Origin: Haliscomenobacter sp041740695
Lineage (GTDB): Bacteria > Bacteroidota > Bacteroidia > Chitinophagales > Saprospiraceae
Length of the DNA: 64,000 nucleotides
Direction: 5' to 3'
Assembly: GCF_041740695.1 (NCBI RefSeq)
Contig: NZ_JBGSLK010000093.1
Location: forward strand, 1 to 64,000
Below are positions 59,692-64,000 of the stretch, piece by piece (the first letter of the stretch is position 1; every line of letters starts with the position of its first letter). The translations under genes were made by a program, and so were the position numbers. Below the pieces are notes generated by a model. That model searched no databases and had not been told where the DNA came from. It was given only the letters and a program-made list of their open reading frames with translations.

Positions 59692-59731
59692 AAAAAGAGC
59701 CTGCCGAAATCAATTTCGGCAGGCTCTTTTT
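59692..59731. terminator. Strong hairpin in a divergent gap
   Basis: AAAAAGAGCCTGCCGAAAT and ATTTCGGCAGGCTCTTTTTT pair perfectly around a short loop, with a T-run after it. It has all marks of an intrinsic terminator, yet it lies upstream of both divergent genes (Uma2 on minus, 59603; plus gene 59824). It may stop a leader transcript or insulate the cluster. Confidence 0.8.
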
Positions 59732-59823
59732 TTATTTATTGATTGTCAATTGATTGCATTTTTGGCATGCTTTTGCTCTATTTAATCCCCGAAAATTATT
59801 CTTTCACTAAAACCTAGTATGCC

Positions 59824-60672
59824 ATGCACGATATTGATCGTACCCTACAGGAATTTGAGTTGGGCCACCAACAGGAATATGTAGGAGAAAGCAGTTTTGC
59901 CAACGAGGCTTATGAGTTCGGCCAAGAACTGATGCCTGAGTTGGGCATGGAGTCCGACCGGGAATGGGAGTCCCTTCAAGAATACGGCGAACTCAATCAG
60001 GAAGACGAACTCTTACAAGAATTACTCAGCTTGCAAAGTGAAGATGAACTCAATCACTTCATTGGAGGCTTGCTTAGCAAAGCAGCAGGAGCCGCAAGTT
60101 CATTGGTGCGTTCGCCCGTAGGGCAAGGCGTAGGGCGCTTTCTGGTCAACCTCGGCCAAAAAACCTTACCCCAGCTGGGGCGCAACCTCGGTGGAAAAGC
60201 CGGTGGCGCAGTTGGTGGCCGCCTAGGCTCAGCGCTGGGCCAGCGGGTTGGAGGAAGTGTTGGTGGTAAAGTAGGCAATTGGGCCGGAAATGCCCTGGGC
60301 ACCAAAGCCGGGGGAGCCCTTGGTGGATGGGCTGGCCAAAAAGCTGGCAACTGGTTGTCTGGTGCAGCAAAGAACGTCTTCAATCTTGAATTGGGCGGTC
60401 TATCCCAGGAGCAAGCTGAATACGAACTCACCCGCGCCTACAATCGCTTTGCCTACAACACTGCCCGGAGGGCCAATGCGTACCAGCGGCGTTACCCCCG
60501 TGTGCCCGCTCGACAAATCATTCGGCGCAGCATTTATGACACCGCTCAAACCTACGCACCAGGTTTGGTTTACCGCAACAACGACTCGAATGATGGAGCT
60601 GATTTTTCGGAAGTCCCAACGGGCGGACGCTGGGAACGTAGGAACAACACCATCGTCATTTATCTTGATTAA
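59824..60672 (+). CDS. Acidic/glycine-zipper protein 1
   Basis: A 282-residue protein of unknown function. Residues 1-75 are strongly acidic (Glu-rich: F-E-L-G-H-Q-Q-E-Y, L-Q-E-Y-G-E-L-N). Residues ~78-185 are Gly/Ala-rich with G-x-x-x-G repeats (G-K-A-G-G-A-V-G-G-R, G-N-W-A-G-N-A-L-G), like glycine zippers that pack or insert in membranes. The C-terminal ~100 residues are basic and polar with Y-A-P-G-L and end in G-R-W-E-R-R-N-N-T-I-V-I-Y. No signal peptide. It shares order and many residues with the next gene. It starts the plus-strand cluster. Confidence 0.8.
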   Translation: MHDIDRTLQEFELGHQQEYVGESSFANEAYEFGQELMPELGMESDREWESLQEYGELNQEDELLQELLSLQSEDELNHFIGGLLSKAAGAASSLVRSPVGQGVGRFLVNLGQKTLPQLGRNLGGKAGGAVGGRLGSALGQRVGGSVGGKVGNWAGNALGTKAGGALGGWAGQKAGNWLSGAAKNVFNLELGGLSQEQAEYELTRAYNRFAYNTARRANAYQRRYPRVPARQIIRRSIYDTAQTYAPGLVYRNNDSNDGADFSEVPTGGRWERRNNTIVIYLD

Positions 60673-60705
60673 TCCTTATCACTCATCCTAAAATTTAATG
60701 CGATC

Positions 60706-61440
60706 ATGAGCAATGTATTGAATCAAATAGGCCTGGAACTGGAAAACTTTGAACAGTACGAAGGCGAGAATTATGAGTTTGAAAACTATGAATACGAATC
60801 CTTTGGCAATGAATTCGAAGCATTGTTTGAAGGGAATTATGAAATGATGGAAATGGAAGGAGGACTCAGCGAAAATGAAGTGATGGAACTCACCCACGAG
60901 TTGCTTGCGATCTCCAACGAAATGGAATTGGATCGTTTTTTGGGCAAAATGTTTAAAAAAGTAGGTGGCGCAGTACGCACCTTTGCCCGTTCTCCAATTG
61001 GCAAAATGGTTGGTGGCGCGCTCAAGACAGTTGCTAAAAAAGCCCTCCCAATTGCCGGAAAGGCCCTGGGGACGATGGTTGGTGGCCCAATTGGAGGGAT
61101 GATTGGGGGCAAACTGGCTGGAGTGGCCGGCAAAGCATTTGGCTTGGAGCTGGAGGGTTTGAGTGCCGAAGACCGCGAATTTGAAGTTGGTCAAGCCTTT
61201 GTCCGTTTTGCTGCGGATACTACCAAACGTGCTGCCAATCTGATGAGCACCAAACCCGGCATGCCCGCTGCACAAATTGCCCGCACGGCCCTGACCAATT
61301 CTGCTCGGCACTATGCCCCTGGATTGTTCCGAGCTCCCGGGGCTGTGGCTGCGGCTGCTCCTGCTGGTCGTGGTGCTTGCGCTTGCCGCAAACGTTCGGG
61401 AACCTGGCGGATGGAAGGTGGTCGCATCATTTTGATGTAA
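60706..61440 (+). CDS. Acidic/glycine-zipper protein 2
   Basis: A 244-residue paralog of the previous gene. The acidic N-terminus (E-F-E-N-Y-E-Y-E-S) is followed by L-D-R-F-L-G-K-M-F-K-K and R-S-P-I-G-K-M-V-G, matching N-H-F-I-G-G-L-L-S-K and R-S-P-V-G-Q-G-V-G in copy 1. A shorter Gly/Ala zipper (K-A-L-G-T-M-V-G-G-P-I-G-G) and a shared tail F-G-L-E-L-E-G-L-S-A-E-D then A-R-H-Y-A-P-G-L follow. Two adjacent Cys-containing residues occur near the end (C-A-C-R). Lies 33 bases after the first copy and 18 bases before the next gene. Function unknown. Confidence 0.8.
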   Translation: MSNVLNQIGLELENFEQYEGENYEFENYEYESFGNEFEALFEGNYEMMEMEGGLSENEVMELTHELLAISNEMELDRFLGKMFKKVGGAVRTFARSPIGKMVGGALKTVAKKALPIAGKALGTMVGGPIGGMIGGKLAGVAGKAFGLELEGLSAEDREFEVGQAFVRFAADTTKRAANLMSTKPGMPAAQIARTALTNSARHYAPGLFRAPGAVAAAAPAGRGACACRKRSGTWRMEGGRIILM

Positions 61441-61458
61441 GCTTGGAGCAACAGCACC

Positions 61459-62742
61459 ATGAAACATCCATCTGATCTTCGGTTTTTCAAAAACGAAGCG
61501 TACGCGCTCATCAGCCGCCTCAACAGCCTTAAACCGTTTTCACTCAATACTCCTATGGTACGTGCAGCAGCCATTTCAGATGCTGCTTATCTGGGAATTG
61601 AACGATTGTTGGCCAAAGTAAGTAGAGAGCTTCGGCAAAGCATCCAGGAGTTCCTGCTATGGCTGAAACAAGAAGGCGCAGAGGTCGATACTGATCAGGT
61701 TCAGCAACGTTACGCAGAATTGAAAATGAAATTCAATTTTTTGCTGGACAAGCTGGACATTTTCGGCGATGTGCTCACCCAAAGGGGCGAGCACGAAACT
61801 GGTGTTTGGTTGGCTGGTTTGGATGTTCTGGCAAGAGACGCTTTGCAGCTGAGTGCCCAACCTTTAGCGGCCCCACCCTTGATTTGTTTTGTGGAGCGGG
61901 GGCATGGCGCCGCGATTCGCCGGGCGCGTACTCGTTTGCCCGGAGGAGAAACCAATCCAGTGGCGGTCATTCAGGTACCACGGGAGCGGATGGTCGGAAG
62001 TGGCATTGGTAGTTCCTTGGTTCACGAAGTGGGACATCAAGGCGCGGCATTGCTGGATTTGGTCGAGAGTTTGCGGGCAGAAATTGCGCAGGTGCAACAA
62101 TCTGCTGAACAGCCTTTACCCTGGCAATTGTTTCAACACTGGATTTCCGAGATCATCGCTGATTTTTGGGCCACAGCCCACCTTGGCATCAGTGCTACTA
62201 CGGGACTGATGGGGGTGGTGAGTTTGCCCCGCTACTTCGTTTTTCGCATCGGCCTAGAAGGCCCTCATCCTTTTCCCTGGATTCGGGTCAAAACCAGTTG
62301 TGCCCTGGGTAATGCACTTTTCCCTCACCCGCAGTGGCAACACTGGGCGCAACGCTGGGAGCGCATGTACCCATTGGAAGGGCTCGATGAGCAAAAACTG
62401 CAGATCATCCAAGCCCTGGAACAAGCCCTACCCGCATTTGCTGAACTGGTGGTGAACCATCGACCAGCAGTACTCAATGGACAGGCCTTAGGCGAGATTT
62501 TTTACGCATCGGAACGAATGCCCGATCAATTGTTGGCCCTATACCGGGAATGGAACGGCCAGTTCGAAACCATCAAAAAAACTCGACCAACCCTGGCCTT
62601 CGCGGTCATCGGTCAAGCTAAAGCAGCTGGCTTGTTGTCAGCTAAAGATGAAACGGACTTGCTGCAACGATTGCTGACGCAGTGGGCCTGGGAAAGATCG
62701 GACGGGAAACATCAATTGAATCACAATTTGATCACGTTTTAA
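61459..62742 (+). CDS. HEXXH zinc-dependent protein
   Basis: A 427-residue protein with one clear zinc motif H189-E190-V-G-H193 in S-L-V-H-E-V-G-H-Q-G-A. A second acidic site, E231 in I-S-E-I-I-A-D-F-W-A, fits as the third zinc ligand of a gluzincin-like active site. No signal peptide. The N-terminal ~110 residues are helical. It may cut its neighbours or mature them, or act on another protein; this is inferred from gene order alone. Eleven bases separate its stop from the next ATG. Confidence 0.78.
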   Translation: MKHPSDLRFFKNEAYALISRLNSLKPFSLNTPMVRAAAISDAAYLGIERLLAKVSRELRQSIQEFLLWLKQEGAEVDTDQVQQRYAELKMKFNFLLDKLDIFGDVLTQRGEHETGVWLAGLDVLARDALQLSAQPLAAPPLICFVERGHGAAIRRARTRLPGGETNPVAVIQVPRERMVGSGIGSSLVHEVGHQGAALLDLVESLRAEIAQVQQSAEQPLPWQLFQHWISEIIADFWATAHLGISATTGLMGVVSLPRYFVFRIGLEGPHPFPWIRVKTSCALGNALFPHPQWQHWAQRWERMYPLEGLDEQKLQIIQALEQALPAFAELVVNHRPAVLNGQALGEIFYASERMPDQLLALYREWNGQFETIKKTRPTLAFAVIGQAKAAGLLSAKDETDLLQRLLTQWAWERSDGKHQLNHNLITF

Positions 62743-62753
62743 ATGACCATGCT

Positions 62754-64000
62754 ATGGCTGATATTGGAAAGTTTTTTATTGATCCTATTCAGACAAGTGA
62801 CTCTTCCATAAAGTTTTTGTACCTGCTCGAAGCGTTTGAAAAGCCTTTGGATTTTGATGGTACATTGGTTTTTATGGCCGATGATAAAATCATTAAAGCC
62901 AGCAAAATCAAAGGTTATGAAAACCCGGAAACAGGTGCTTGGACTTATAGTGGTGACTTTAAACTGGATGCAGCAGTTAAGGAAGGACAAGCCATTTCCT
63001 TAGAGGTTGAATTCAACGGGGCGATCTTGTCTGCCGTTGAATTTATTCCAAAAAGAGTGCCCCCGCGTTCAGATTTCGGAAAATTTATGACTGCACCCGA
63101 CGGAACCAGGAAAATCGTTCAATTTTGGTTTACCATCAGTGACGAAGAACTGACCAGGGCTGGTGTAGCTGATTTTGAGGAATTGGAATTTACGGTGCGT
63201 GACGAGATAGGGGAGGCTTTTTTTAATGAAAATAAAGAGTTAGTTGACATACCTATCCTGCTCAATTATGTGGAGGATGCTGAGGGTTATGTCGTCTATT
63301 CTGGTCAATTTTCATTTCCATTTGCTGAGCCAGCCCCTGAAAACTCCCGGGGGCTAATTGGGGCTAGTGGTGGGAAAATTCAGCTTCAAGCTCGCCTGGG
63401 ATCAAGCATCATTAAAAGTTATCAATTAACCATCCCCGCCGACCAAACTCCTCTGGAACAAGGGCTATTGACCGCGCTTCCTCGCATCGAGAGTGACATT
63501 CGTCGCTTGGCCGCTCAGGATCGGGTACAACGCATTGAACTGAAGGAACCCGGCAACAAACCAACGGATGATCAGGCTTTATGGGGAGCGATCAGGAAAA
63601 CGAAGATTGATTTTGAGGCGTATGCCGAGTTCATTGAAAAAATGTTTGACCCAGAATGTGGGGAAAACAAGTCTTCGAGGGATAGTCGGGCAAAAAATCA
63701 AATTAAAAACCACGTTTCTCCTTTCCAAAACGTCGCTTCGTATCAGTTTCTGAAGCAATCTACCGATTACTTTCTGCTGACCAAGTCGTTTTTCTTCGAT
63801 GACACCGATGCTCGGTCTTCGACCATTTTTCTGGGAAGCAATTTTATGGGTAAATCAGCAAAACCCAGTTTGAAAAAACTGTACCGGGATGAGTTCTTTC
63901 TGGACTCTATTGCCAGAGCTGTTGAATCCAATTTCCCTTTGGATGTAGATTTCGAACAAGGGCTTCCAGGCCAAATCAAACAAGATGATCGGGGCAATTT
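62754..64000 (+). CDS. Large protein of unknown function, partial at 3' end
   Basis: An open frame starts at ATG 62754 and stays open to the window edge (at least 415 codons, no stop). It begins M-A-D-I-G-K-F-F-I-D-P-I. The first half (about 1-230) is beta-rich with repeated short sandwich-like units (L-V-F-M-A-D-D-K-I, F-T-I-S-D-E-E-L-T-R-A-G-V-A-D). The second half has charged helical stretches (E-Q-G-L-L-T-A-L-P-R-I-E-S-D-I-R-R). No signal peptide and no family recognised. It is directly downstream of the HEXXH gene, so it belongs to the same cluster. Confidence 0.85.
   Translation, partial: MADIGKFFIDPIQTSDSSIKFLYLLEAFEKPLDFDGTLVFMADDKIIKASKIKGYENPETGAWTYSGDFKLDAAVKEGQAISLEVEFNGAILSAVEFIPKRVPPRSDFGKFMTAPDGTRKIVQFWFTISDEELTRAGVADFEELEFTVRDEIGEAFFNENKELVDIPILLNYVEDAEGYVVYSGQFSFPFAEPAPENSRGLIGASGGKIQLQARLGSSIIKSYQLTIPADQTPLEQGLLTALPRIESDIRRLAAQDRVQRIELKEPGNKPTDDQALWGAIRKTKIDFEAYAEFIEKMFDPECGENKSSRDSRAKNQIKNHVSPFQNVASYQFLKQSTDYFLLTKSFFFDDTDARSSTIFLGSNFMGKSAKPSLKKLYRDEFFLDSIARAVESNFPLDVDFEQGLPGQIKQDDRGN

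Noticed and set aside
60688..61467. Minus-strand open frame over the second glycine-zipper gene
   Set aside because: Antisense to the paralogous gene that has clear conservation with its neighbour.

Overview
The window looks like chromosomal DNA of a Bacteroidota bacterium, most likely of the Saprospiria type. The evidence is a type IX secretion C-terminal domain on two proteins, TonB receptors with carboxypeptidase-like N-domains, a sigma/FecR/STN-receptor/DUF4249 set, three DUF4252 genes, MbnP-like and DUF2911 lipoproteins, many lipoproteins, and promoter boxes of the TAnnTTTG type with a TTG about 19-22 bases upstream. No rRNA, tRNA, CRISPR array, insertion sequence or prophage gene was seen.

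Layout. 0.1-8.9 kb: housekeeping and carbon genes on the minus strand (Bax-inhibitor-like protein, glnS, argS, a lipoprotein, a type I pullulanase, and an ECF sigma factor with an RskA-like anti-sigma factor). 9-15 kb: an MgtC/DUF4010 membrane protein, a CotH-like secreted protein, an alkaline phosphatase lipoprotein, an acyl-CoA dehydrogenase and a Crp/Fnr regulator. 15.2-20.7 kb: an ECF sigma, FecR, STN-type TonB receptor and DUF4249 lipoprotein cell-surface signalling and uptake set. 20.7-29.4 kb: PAP2 phosphatase, an LptF/G-type permease, a sigma/anti-sigma/three-DUF4252 operon, an M23 peptidase, purM and nth.

29.7-50.3 kb is the most unusual part. Nearly all genes lie on the minus strand. 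It holds five MbnP-like proteins, a di-heme MauG/MbnH-type peroxidase, two paralogous small membrane proteins with a C-N-G-K-C motif, an outer-membrane protein whose mature N-terminus reads C-D-V-C-G-C, a His-rich DUF2911 lipoprotein, a CX4CH cytochrome lipoprotein, a lipoprotein with all six copper ligands of the PHM-type monooxygenase fold, a TonB receptor, a DJ-1/PfpI protein, and two recently duplicated beta-propeller T9SS cargo proteins, each placed behind an MbnP gene. An AraC-type regulator with a membrane sensor stands at the upstream end. Read together, this looks like a periplasmic and surface copper-handling or redox island built on the MbnP/MbnH chemistry (tryptophan to kynurenine); that reading is inference.

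50.5-58.8 kb: a ROK regulator, a GH10-like lipid-free hydrolase, a metzincin protease without a signal peptide, an ABC-F ATPase and a GH2 enzyme. 59.0-64.0 kb: a Uma2 gene broken by one nonsense codon, then a plus-strand cluster of two paralogous acidic/glycine-zipper proteins, an HEXXH protein and a long protein that runs off the window; its function is unknown.

Intergenic DNA is rich in long hairpins with arms of 24-62 bases, many beside gene ends. Two of them (4.6 kb and 24.3 kb) share nearly the same 23-base loop and so belong to one dispersed family.
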